Shown here: in pieces, positions 1-8,880 of the stretch | Layout of the letters: each line of letters opens with the position of its first letter | How positions within the stretch are numbered: the stretch's first letter is position 1 | Assembly (NCBI RefSeq): GCF_008831285.2 | Contig: NW_022205240.1 | Coordinates: forward strand, 1-29,940 | Source: Nymphaea colorata | Lineage: Eukaryota > Streptophyta > Magnoliopsida > Nymphaeales > Nymphaeaceae | DNA length: 29,940 nt | Direction: 5' to 3' | Notes under the pieces: model-generated | Databases searched by the model: none | Seen by the model: only the letters and a program-made list of their open reading frames with translations | What the model was told of the DNA's origin: nothing | Position numbers and translations under genes: made by a program

Positions 1-1221
1 ATTGCTTTGGTTCACATGGTCCATTTGTCAAAACCCATGGGCAGGGCAAGCAATTGAGGATGTAATTATATACTCTCCTCTCTCTCTACCACCATGAAAT
101 CTTGGCTAGCAGATCAAAGCTTCACTCAACTGTGGCTTAGGCCTACTGTCGTTTCTTTCTATATGAGACACAAATTCTATCCCCTTCGTTTAAAGTAGCT
201 AAGCTGTACTCAAAGTCTTTTCCCAGGAGTTAGAGGGGTTGCCTCCCGGTACTTCTTACCCGGTGATTCATCAACGGCTGCAAGCTGATAATGACGAGAC
301 TAGCCAGCACTTACTGTGACTCAACAAAGCCTTGCTTTATCAATGAGTTCGAATCCGAGCATGCGAATATCCAAAAGAACAGATATGATTATGAGTTTAT
401 CCCATTCGAATTTGATCCTTTGTCATCCCTACAATGTAGTTGTTGGAATCAATGGTTGCAACAAACAGTTCAGAATTTATAAAAGGCAAGGCATGAGGTA
501 TTTGCCCCTACATATGGCTAAGAACAAGTCTATAATTAGGAGTTGCAAATCCTGCAAAGGGGGTCTTTAAGTCTCTTGTTGATCCTTTGGCCTAACCTTT
601 GGGCTAGTATTCAATCACTTGTTTTTTTTTTTTTAAGGATGTATTTTATTTTCCATTTTTTATTAATAAATAGGAAGCTTGCCATCTCCCAACAGCTCTG
701 CATCTGAACAGTCTTAACCTAAAAAAATAAACTTGTCAAGATAAAAAAAAGGTAAGGACGGATTTAAAAACTTAAAAAAGGATAAATATCCGCTATAGTG
801 AGGAGAATTATGAGGGAACATATGGCCTCGCATTTACCAATACATGTTATTTGTTAACCAAAAAGAGGGCATTTTTATTTCCCTTGGAAAATTAAATGCA
901 AGACTTAACACATTTACCAAATTGAGAAGTTCTCATTTTTCAAGTTGATTTGTTTCAATGCAATCATGGTAGCATTACATGTGCTTTTAGTCTAAACATA
1001 TCAATTATTGAAGTTTTTTGTTATTTATTAGTTAAATTGACCATGTGTTTTCTACTTGGTGGCACGGGGCGTCATGCCCAACCATTTGGGTAGGTACTTT
1101 CCCTTTTGCTTTTCAAGTATTCCAACTATATGACAACATTTTTCTTAGTATATACAATCCTACCAATCAATTTTTGATTTGTAAAGAAGGGAAAAAAATC
1201 TTTATAAACTTTGCCCACATA
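1..1221. other. AT-rich intergenic DNA, no gene recognised
   Basis: I see only short chance reading frames here, none with a recognisable domain. The stretch contains homopolymer runs (poly-T near 623-634, poly-A near 721-750) and becomes more AT-rich after about 600. Nothing in it could be tied to a transposon terminus or an RNA gene. Confidence 0.5.
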
Positions 1222-1638
1222 AATAATCAAATTTAACACTCATTAACATTAATCATGAAAGATTGGAAAAACAAATTAAAAAATGGATAGTATCGATTGT
1301 CATAATAAGTGAAGATGATACAATCCAAAGTTTACAATTTTTCTCTATTTCAAAAGAAAGAAAAAAAAAAGATTTATTTTCATATTTTCCCCCATTTCTT
1401 ATTTGGTCACCTACCATTAATGAATGTTTCCTAAAAGTACCATATATTATGTACTATAAAGCTCTCATTGCTTCACATTGGTGACCATCCAAAGACATGT
1501 TCTTCAACCTTAGTACTATACATTCTTGAATGTTCAAAGCCACATGTATGTGTTCCAAAACTCATTGTACAACTCTCCTTGCTTGTGTTGTTATGCATTG
1601 CTCTTCGCTATTTTTGTGTTTTCACTTTTCAGTATGAC
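1222..1638 (+). repeat. Dispersed repeat A, copy 1 (direct repeat of 18428-18833)
   Basis: This block aligns over its whole length with 18428-18833 in the same orientation. Both begin at ataatcaaattt, share gattggaaaaacaaattaaa, and end at the same point, ttttcagtatgac. Differences are scattered substitutions and small indels (for example in the A-run near 1358-1374), so the duplication is not recent. No coding potential, target duplication or terminal inverted repeat was recognised. In this copy the end abuts the left arm of the foldback structure; in the other copy unrelated sequence follows. Probably part of a non-autonomous mobile element or an old segmental duplication. Confidence 0.75.
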
Positions 1639-1639
1639 G

Positions 1640-2363
1640 AGCAACGACGAGCAAGCACAATACTGTAAGCAAAGGCAGGCAGAGCCAGTCAACGGGCAGC
1701 TTCTCCACCAAGCACACTGGCACAGGACCAATAATCCGCAGACCTAAACACCGACAACCTGCATCCCGAAGGACTCGTAACTGGACATAACATGTCCTTG
1801 ATGTGTCTCAATCTGCAAAGTGGAAGGATTCATCATGGGCAAAGAGGCAGAAACAGGGGAGGAGGAGGAACAACGGAAGCGGATGATTATGTGAGGGAGG
1901 GGCTGCATGGAGGTTGGATGGTCTGGGCCAGCGCCCAATTCGAGGTCATGGGAAGACAATAAATATGACATCCTCAGACTCCACAAAAGAAAGCCAAGCA
2001 TGTCATACTTATCCCTATCGTTAATCGCTCTGAAGAAAAAGAGGGGCCAAAAAGGGAGATGTGCCCCAAAATATGTTTTTGGAGGAGAACCTGTTTAGAA
2101 AGCCAGCAATCTTGGGCAGCAGAGATATGAGGAGTGGTTCAGAATATGACCGAAATTTATGCAGCAATTTCACAATCCTTTCCTTCGCTCCTGCTTTCCG
2201 ATTGTGGAGTTACAGACAAGGAAAAGAAGAAAATGTTGCAGTTAAATTCAAAATCGTTCGAAAGCATGACGAGAACCCCTAAGATCAAAGACCAAGGGAA
2301 AGGGAAGAAGGCGAAAAAAAGTGAAAATGCCAACATTTCAGGAATTTCACCCACTATTTCAAA
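1640..2363 (+). repeat. Foldback structure, left inverted arm
   Basis: The reverse complement of this segment aligns with 2475-3201 throughout. For example aatttcacccactatttcaa near 2344-2363 pairs with the gaaatagtgggtgaaattt stretch near 2475-2495, and gagcaagcacaatactg near 1650 pairs with the sequence around 3172-3190. The arm has two gene-like parts. Its inner half reads inward on the plus strand with the peptide motif AAISQSFPS...DCGVTDKEK. Its outer half, read on the minus strand, gives VPVCLVEKLPVDWLCLPLL, matching the membrane-protein-like segment of the right arm. It is the outer portion of a long palindrome and is probably fossil. Confidence 0.85.
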
Positions 2364-2474
2364 TCCTTTTTTGAACAAAACCCTAAGCCTCCATCAAAGA
2401 TAACCGAGCAGGCTTTCCATTAGGGATAAGTACGACATCTTGTGAACTCAAGGATGAAGAGTACCTGCGAAGCT
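2364..2474. other. Spacer between the foldback arms
   Basis: About 110 bases separate the two inverted arms. I see no gene. The motif gataagtacgacatc here resembles gataagtacgaatg near 2838 in the right arm, hinting that the spacer contains a displaced fragment of arm sequence. Confidence 0.5.
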
Positions 2475-3201
2475 TGAAATAGTGGGTGAAATTTCTGAAA
2501 TGTTGGCATTTTGAATTTTTTTCACCTTCTTCCCTTTCCCTTGGCCTTTGATCTTAGGGTTTCTCGTCATGCTTTCAGATGATTTTGAATTTCGCCACAG
2601 TGTTTTCTTATTTTCCTTGTCTGTAACTCCACAATCAAAAAGCGGAAGCGAAGGGAAGGATTGTGAAATTACTCCGTAAATTTGGGTCATAGTCTAAACT
2701 AGTCCCCAGATTAGGCTCTCCGCTACCGGAGATTTCTGGCTTTCTGAACAGGTGCTCCTCAAAAAACACATTTTGGGGCACATTTCCCCTTTTTTCCCCT
2801 CTTTTTCTTGAGAGCGATTGGTTAAAATACAACAAGGATAAGTACGAATGCTCGGCTATCTTTCATGGAGGCCGAGAATGTCGTACTTAACATCCTCCCA
2901 TGACCTCGATTTGGGTGCTGGCCTAGACCATCCTACCTCCGCGCAGCCCCTCCCTCACATGCCTATCCGCTTCCGTTGTTCCTCCTCCTCCCCTATTTCC
3001 GCTTCTTTGCCCACCATGAATTGCAGATTGAGATGCATAAATGACATGTTATGTCTAGTTACAAGTCCCACGGGATGCATCTTGTCAGTGTTCATGTCTA
3101 CAGGATTTTTGGTCTTGTGCCAGTGTGCTTGGTAGAGAAGATGCCCAATGATTGGCTCTGTCTCGCTTTGCTTGCAATATTGTGCTTGCTTGCCGTTGCT
3201 T
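2475..3201 (-). repeat. Foldback structure, right inverted arm
   Basis: This is the inverted partner of 1640-2363. On the minus strand the inner part (about 2475-2690) reads GVISQSFPS...DCGVTDKENKK, closely matching the left arm's plus-strand reading including the basic run GKGKKVKK. On the plus strand the outer part reads outward into the membrane-protein-like segment that continues to 3326, beyond the end of the left arm. Arms of about 725 bp, a short spacer and gene-like content fit a foldback or long-TIR Mutator-like element carrying captured fragments. I see no transposase and no clear target duplication, so the class is an inference. Confidence 0.8.
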
Positions 3202-3326
3202 TCTTTCCCTCTCATTCCTACTGGCCACTATTTGCTCCATATCTGCGAATTAGCAAGTTCCGCCTTAACCACATTCTGGCCATCTCCGTGCTTGTTACAA
3301 CACTTGCGGTGGTGTTAATCACTGTT
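3087..3326 (+). pseudogene. Unrecognised hydrophobic (membrane-protein-like) gene fragment, right-arm copy
   Basis: I do not recognise this family. In one plus-strand frame the sequence reads GLVPVCLVEKMPNDWLCLAL followed by a hydrophobic stretch, then a YWPLFAPYLRIS segment and a second hydrophobic stretch containing TTLAVVLIT. The same order of motifs (GLVPVCF..LPNAWLG, YW.TFALYWGIS, TTVVVLITAG) is seen on the minus strand at 23646-24286, and the first part also occurs in the left foldback arm. Conservation at the peptide level across three copies suggests descent from a real multi-pass membrane protein gene. The fragment stops where copia gag sequence begins at about 3326. No start codon or complete frame can be assigned. 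Confidence 0.45.
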
Positions 3327-3821
3327 GGAAGCAATAAATGTCTCCCACGAATCAGGCAAAGTAACAAGCAATAATAATCCCAAAATCTCATCCTCAAATT
3401 TAACACTCATACTGAATAACTGACTAATGGCCCCTTGAAAATCATTTAGAAAATCTGACACTGAACTACCTTCCCTGAATCTCAAATTCATCAATCTTTT
3501 CAGAAGAAATAATTTACTACTTCTTGTCTTGGAGGCATAAAGATTTTCTAATTTTGCCGACAAACTACGTGCATGCTTTTCATCTTGGATATGACTATAA
3601 ACATTTTCATCCACAAATTGTCGAATGAAACCACAAACTTGTTCGTGTTCAAATTTTCATTTCTCATCAGACTTAGAATTAGGCTTTTCTTTTGAAAAAA
3701 CTGGGAGGTGCATAGCCTTCACATATAAGAGATCTTTCATCTTATTTTTCCATAGTCTATAATTAGTCCTATTTAGACTAATCATACGGCTAGTACCGAA
3801 ATCAATTTTGTTAAACACCAT
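3326..3821 (-). pseudogene. Ty1-copia gag fragment with an in-frame stop
   Basis: Gag is the structural capsid protein of the retrotransposon. The start used here is the ATG at 3821, 16 bases inside the primer-binding site. The N-terminal part contains LNRTNYRLWKNKMKDLL, the signature of plant copia gag (the DUF4219/UBN2-type region). A TGA at 3657-3659 interrupts the frame; the same frame then continues with SLSAKLENLYASKT and LPDSWETFI, the conserved core of the family. A tryptophan codon commonly sits at the position of the stop, so a single substitution is likely. The frame ends near 3326 by truncation. Non-functional. Confidence 0.92.
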
Positions 3822-3824
3822 GTT

Positions 3825-3837
3825 GGCTCTGATACCA
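3825..3837 (-). promoter_or_regulatory. Primer-binding site, initiator-Met tRNA type
   Basis: The minus strand reads tggtatcagagcc, the complement of the 3' end of plant initiator methionine tRNA used as primer by most Ty1-copia elements. It is separated from the LTR end by three bases. Confidence 0.93.
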
Positions 3838-3840
3838 CTT

Positions 3841-4492
3841 TGTTGGGATAAAATGCGAATAGGCATGAATCTACTAATAATGATTCAACAACGAAGTATA
3901 GCCCAAACCGATCATGCAATAAGCAAGAAATCAACGACCAAACAATCCAACCAAAGTAAACACAATCACAAACTGCACAAGAAGATTTTTACGTGGAAAA
4001 CCCCTCAAAAACAATAAGGGTAAAAAACCATGGGGTACTACGACTCAAACTCAATCCACTATAATCAATGATATAAGTTATCCTACAAGGGTCTACACAA
4101 AGCTAACACTCAAACAATAATATCTCATCAAAACTATATGAGAAAACAAGGGAAAATATCACCGATGGAATCCGGAAATCGTGGATTGGGAGGAGATGCA
4201 TCTGGCTTCCTCGTTGGAATCGAATCTTGCTCAAGCCAAGAGCCCGCAACCTTCTCTTCCTTGCCTTCCTCTTCTCCTTCTCTCCTTTCCTCTTCTCCTT
4301 CTCTCCTCTTGCTGTGCAGCCACAAGAGAGCACCCCTCTCTTTCACTTTTCCCAAAAGAAAAACCCTAAAAGAGAGAGAGACGTAAGAAAAGAATGGGGG
4401 GCACCATCGGGTGCCCTCCCCTTTATCTCCCACCCGTCACTTAAGTGTCGGATAGGGTCGGGTCCTCTCTTGAAGCTGGACCCGACCCAACA
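3841..4492 (-). repeat. 5' LTR of the truncated copia element
   Basis: The 652-bp segment is bounded by the 7-bp terminal inverted repeat tgttggg (3841-3847) and cccaaca (4486-4492), the TG...CA ends expected of an LTR. The PBS lies three bases beyond the 3841 end, fixing the polarity as minus strand. Inside are features common in LTRs: a purine-rich tract on the minus strand near 4250-4380 and an AT-rich U5-like half near 3850-4100. The reading frames inside it are not genes. Confidence 0.9.
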
Positions 4493-4638
4493 GTTCAATT
4501 TTCGAGAGTAGGGTGCATAGTGTCGATGCCTGCCTAAGCTGCCCACTATCCGCCAATCATGAGAAGTCGGATCAATATTGAACTGCAAGAGGAAGCACCC
4601 ACCGAAGAGCCGCAGGCAAGATTTCCTTTTTTGCCTGT
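4493..4638. other. Short stretch between the copia LTR and repeat B; possible exon remnant
   Basis: No firm gene. From an ATG at about 4559 the plus strand reads MRSRINIELQEEAPTEEPQ. The minus-strand sequence beyond repeat B copy 2 (near 28890-28920) contains a weakly similar ELKEEVG reading, so repeat B homology may extend here in degenerate form. This is suggestive only. Confidence 0.25.
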
Positions 4639-5246
4639 TCTTTGGTTGCCGTAATTCAATGTTAACATTCATGAAAACATGAATCCCACTGTGAGAGAAT
4701 GATCCACTGGCGTTTGCTTTCTGTCTTGAATTGGTGATGAATATTGTATCAAAGATAGTGACCTGTCTTTGTTAAGTGAAATATTGATGCTATTATGGTT
4801 AGTCTCTCTTGAGATCATTTGCACTACCTCTTTTCAAGAACCATAGCACTTAGTCACTTACATGTAATGTTTAGGTGAGTAAAAAACTTCGGTAGTGATA
4901 ACACGTTTTTGAAAGGGCGTACTGTAAAAATATAGCTTTGGAGGTTTCAATTGCATTCGTTATATCATGAATGTGCTTGTGACTGCTATACAACTTACGT
5001 GTCAAATGTAATACTAAGTTGCTAATTTGCATATTCTTCCTACTTGAGTGAACATATCGCTATGTTTGCTCTGTTTCCTCCAGATTGTGCAGTTCATCTA
5101 AAAAAGAGAAAGTAGTACTTTGAAGCCTTGCACATTTACTTCACAATTTTTTAATTATGATCTTCCTTTTCATGTCCTAGGCGTTCCTCGCTCATTCTAT
5201 CATTGGTTTGTGACTTTCAATGGCCATGTTGCACACATGTGCCAAT
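4639..5246 (+). repeat. Repeat B, copy 1 (inverted copy at 28205-28797)
   Basis: The reverse complement of 28205-28797 aligns along the whole block. Shared landmarks include ttaacattcatga near 4661, ttgaattggtg near 4724, gagtaaaaaacttcggtagtg near 4878, the cctccag/tgtgcagttcatct boundary near 5079-5098, and tggtttgtgac near 5205. Both copies have splice-acceptor-like pyrimidine-AG boundaries, and both give a HWFVT peptide in the last part. It therefore looks like a fragment of a plant gene, introns included, or of a repeat carrying one. I could not identify the gene. Confidence 0.8.
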
Positions 5247-5276
5247 ATATAATATATACATATATGAAAGAAGAAA

Positions 5277-5288
<12 letters not shown>

Positions 5289-5351
<63 letters not shown>
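5289..5351. repeat. (AT)n microsatellite
   Basis: An uninterrupted AT dinucleotide run of about 31 units, preceded by an imperfect ATA-rich stretch from 5274. Poly-Ile/Tyr frames through it are artefacts. Confidence 0.98.
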
Positions 5352-5352
<1 letters not shown>

Positions 5353-7098
5353 TTGAATGGTGATTTTAGAATCACTCAGCCATCTAATCATGGTCAGTCG
5401 ATGCAACATGATGGGCAGAGAAATACAAGGAAAAAAAGGTGGACATTTTTATCATCTAATATTAGTTTATACTATTTTCTCATTGCTTTCATCTCAATCA
5501 TCCATCTGCAATCCTGATTAGATGGTTTTGTGACTCAGTCACTCACTATTTAGCTAGAGCGAACAACAATTTATTTTTAACAAAAATTTTAGGTCACTCG
5601 TGGAGAATTGAGCATTTGTTCTTTTTGATAACTGTCCCCTCGTGACACATAATGGACCATAAAACTATCATTTCCTTATAATTGTGAATAATTTGCTGTT
5701 GTCTATGTGGTTAATTTTATCTCACACATTTCGTGTGGATTTGTGATTGTTATTACAATTTGGATTTGGGGTGATCAAATTTTAGAGCATTTTCCGTAAT
5801 CTGTAGTCCTAGCTTAATTTATTTATTGGCGGTTTCCTGCATTCGTTCTTTCGGTGAAACCCGTCTAAGAGATGGTCTCCCCATCTTCTTATCAATGCAT
5901 GATAGTCCTGTATGCGTTATTTCCAGATATATATATATATATATTTATATATATAATTCTACAGTCTCTGGTACTCTGCTTCATCATAATACCTGCAGAA
6001 CGTGCGTGATGATTTTTTTCTCTTTAATTTATGGTTGCAATTAGTTTCCTAGATTCTGCCCATGCAAAGATTTAGGCTTATACTACCCTATTCTCTGATA
6101 CTGATTTATGTTCATGAATTTTTCTCCAATATTGACTCACGCTCGTGGAATTTTAAAATAATTAACATAGTCGCCATGTCGATATACTCTAGCAAAAACC
6201 TTTTAAGTACATTCCATGCAGCTGTAGGGGTTAACAATTTAGGGATCATAAGGCTTCTATGAAAGTAGACAAAATTTCAGCTTAGCGGCCTCATACTTAT
6301 GAAGCTCTAGAACTTCAGGTTGAAGTTTCTTGCTATAGTTAAATGACATGGTACTAATTAAGCTAATAAGTTAAAAGGAAAACCTTCACCCGAACCGCAC
6401 CTAAAGGTTTGGCAATATAATGAAAAAAAAAACACCCAAATTTTGTGCCATTTTTGAAAATTTGAAATTAAGCCGCCCTTCTATTAATCACTAGACACAA
6501 GTCATCGTTATGAAGTTGATTTAATGAGACACTGATCTGTGTAGGACTTCAGTGTATTTCTGAAGTTGGACGTTTCGCTTGTTCTATATGTTGAGTTGGA
6601 TAACCTAACGGTTTATTTATTGCACTAATAAATGAAGCAACACTATTCAATTGCTCACGCCCTTAACTACGAAAAGATTTGCTGCTAGATTTTCGGAAGA
6701 TTGTGTATGCATGATATATGCATGTTATGTGCGAATCATGATCCATGAAACTGACTGAAACAATTAATATGTGAGATGAAGTAATTGTAGCTTGCATTTG
6801 ACTTCCTGTGGTGTGGGATTTTTTATGCTGTTAGAAATGAGACGTAATGCAGGTTGTGAGAGTAGGTTTTTCCATATTTATGAAAAGGGTTATAACATGT
6901 TATTAGGTTGACTTTTGTAACATATTTATTTGAGCAAGTTTATATTTTGTTATTGACCAGGTTTAACATGATTATTTAACTTGTTCGCAAAGCCTGTTAC
7001 TGAGCACGTTCTGCAATCGAGTTCATGAATGATCTGCATTATTGTGCAGTTCATATATTTGTAGCTATGGGGAGCACTAATTTTTTCCTGAATTTCAG
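5352..7098. other. AT-rich, gene-poor stretch
   Basis: No coding region with a recognisable domain was found. There is a short interrupted TA tract at about 5930-5956. The segment at 5592-5650 (after ttttag) resembles the candidate exon at 7099-7160 (ggtcactcgtggagaa versus ggtcgctggtggagaa, then ataactgtcccctcgtg versus ataaatgtctcttcgtg), which looks like a diverged duplicate. Confidence 0.5.
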
Positions 7099-7187
7099 GT
7101 CGCTGGTGGAGAAATGTGATGGATAAATGTCTCTTCGTGGCAGATAGTGATGTTGCGGATGATTCCAACGTTTTTTCTGCGGGTTAA
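7099..7187 (+). other. Candidate terminal coding exon of an unidentified gene
   Basis: A pyrimidine-rich tract ending in tttcag at 7098 is followed by a reading frame from 7101 to a TAA at 7185-7187. It gives a 28-residue C-terminus starting RWWRNVMDKCLFVADSD and ending in VFSAG. It ends cleanly and has a more protein-like composition than its surroundings. A diverged copy of its start, also preceded by a pyrimidine-AG, lies at 5592-5650. I do not recognise the protein, and no upstream exons could be identified with confidence; the gene may be a relic. Confidence 0.3.
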
Positions 7188-7901
7188 TCATCAAGATCTA
7201 GAGCTAAATAAATATGTGCACACAAGAGATATACACTAAATGAGGTGGTGGGGTATTTCTAGAAATACTTACAAGAAAATGTTCTTTTTAATCTTGTTTA
7301 ACCACCGGCCCGCAAAAACCATGTGCTCTCCGCGTCAGGAATCCGTTTCAATGAGTTGGGTGTCATTTAAGGTTTGAGATATTGTGTTATATACGTTTTA
7401 ATCCCAGGTTTCCTATTTTTTGCTTCACTTTCGGCTTTGAAACGTAGATCTCTCTCTCTCTCTCTAAATACTAAGCCCGTGGTGGTGTTCCCATGCATTT
7501 GGCTCATGAAGATTGGCTTTAAAAAGGAAAGAGTAAATACCGGGGGCACCAAAATTGTTGATACTTTATTTTTTTGGAAAAATGGAAGCCTTCATATTTG
7601 AAGAAACTAAATGGCCCGGAAAATTTTTGCAGTACAAACCAAAATTAGACAATCCTCAATTGAAGAAATTCTATTTATAATAGCACAGGCAATGGCAATA
7701 AAGAAACCCATCCCCTAGAAAAAAAAAAAAAAAAAACTGTCGAGAAACTCTTAATTTTTTCCATATATTGCCTCAATAGGAGTTTTTATTATCAGGAAAA
7801 AACTCAAGTTCAGTATAAAAAAAACGGATAAAAAAAAATTGCATGTCATTTGCTTTCTCAAAAAATAAACATCGTTAAATTACCATGCAGACATTTCCTC
7901 T
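7188..7901. other. Non-coding stretch with short low-complexity runs
   Basis: No gene recognised. It contains a short (TC)n tract at about 7449-7466 and a poly-A run of about 20 at 7717-7736. Confidence 0.5.
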
Positions 7902-7909
7902 CTTAAGAC

Positions 7910-8260
7910 TAAGGCTGGGCCGCAGCAGCCTTCCCGATACCCAGCCCTATCGGGCTGGGAAAAAGGGGCCCGGGCCGGCCCGACTCTTTATCGGGCCAGC
8001 CCAGGTGGGCTCAATAAGACCAATTCAGACTAAAAATTTACTTTTTAAATTTTCTATTAATTTATATATATATTTATAATATTTTATTCAAATTAATTAT
8101 ATTTATATATTATTTTATATTAAAATATATTTTTAAATTTAATCAAACCTGGCTCGGGCTAGGGTTTTCCATGTCAGGCTGGGCTCGAGCACAATTTTTG
8201 GATGTCGGGCCGGCTCGGGCCCAACTCGCTATCGGGCCTGGCCGGCCAGATGCAGGCTTA
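7910..8260. mobile_element. hAT-type MITE (non-autonomous DNA transposon)
   Basis: A 351-bp element is flanked by a perfect 8-bp direct repeat, cttaagac, at 7902-7909 and 8261-8268, the target-site duplication length typical of the hAT superfamily. The ends are imperfect inverted repeats: taaggctgggccg on the left, taagcctgcatctggccgg as the reverse complement of the right end. The subterminal regions are strikingly GC-rich, full of gggcc/ggccc motifs in both orientations, while the centre (about 8030-8140) is almost pure AT. This pattern is common in plant hAT MITEs. It encodes no protein. Confidence 0.9.
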
Positions 8261-8268
8261 CTTAAGAC

Positions 8269-8880
8269 TGCCTTTGAAGATACATTTCAATAACAGCATT
8301 CGTTTGATATAGGAGCCGCAAAATGAGAATATTAATCAACAACTTACAATACTTTCTTAGTACAAGAACTATTTAATTACATTTAAATTTTAGCAAAGTC
8401 TGAGCCCCTGATCAGCGTAGCCACTATGAGATCCCGTAGGAAATTTTTATATTGACTTTAATGGAACGGCTCCAAATCAAGAGAAACAATATATGTTGGA
8501 GTTCATGCAGGCGGAAGACGCCTGCAACCTCGTTTGCTTCCTTGGCAAAGTTAACAGCGGAGGCTCCAAGGTGGGCACGAAGGGCAGGTAATAGCAGCAA
8601 CTAAAGAGAGGAAGAAGAATAAGAGAAATAGAAACTGAAGCAAAGAGATTAGCCGGGTTTGCTTTTATGAGCCTCAATTAAAGGTAATCTGAAGATGAGT
8701 CCCTAAATCGTGTAATTGTGGGGCTTATATAACCAGCCTCATAGGTTTCCCCATATGCCCAGCATGCGGTTAGGAACAGTGAAAGATTTCAGGAAAAAGA
8801 TAATGTAAACTCAAAGTTTGTTTTTAATGAAAATCTTCAATTGGAAAACTAGTTGGCAAAGTCTATCTTGTAACTGTGAG
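8269..8880. other. Non-coding stretch
   Basis: No gene recognised. A small perfect hairpin, gcaggcg-gaaga-cgcctgc, occurs at 8507-8525, but without a T-run or other context that would make it functional. Confidence 0.4.

Larger units (their letters stand above)
3326..4492 (-). mobile_element. Truncated Ty1-copia retrotransposon (5' LTR, PBS, partial gag)
   Basis: Read on the minus strand, this has a 5' LTR (4492 to 3841), a three-base spacer, an initiator-Met primer-binding site and the start of gag. It breaks off inside gag at about 3326. Protease, integrase, reverse transcriptase, RNase H and the 3' LTR are absent. The break coincides with the 3' end of the membrane-protein-like fragment, so the rest was lost by deletion or rearrangement at that junction. 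Without the second LTR, no target duplication can be tested. Confidence 0.9.

Noticed and set aside
4103-4511. Overlapping ORFs of 80-100 codons around 4100-4500
   Set aside because: They fall within the copia LTR, are purine/pyrimidine-biased, and are explained by LTR composition.
5120-5517. Open frames through the (AT)n tract on both strands
   Set aside because: They consist of Ile/Tyr runs made by the dinucleotide repeat and have no domain.
7902-8268. Using cttaagact (9 bp) as target duplication, implying a Mutator-like element
   Set aside because: The ninth base would come from the element end. With 8 bp, both termini start TAAG and match as inverted repeats, which fits hAT better.
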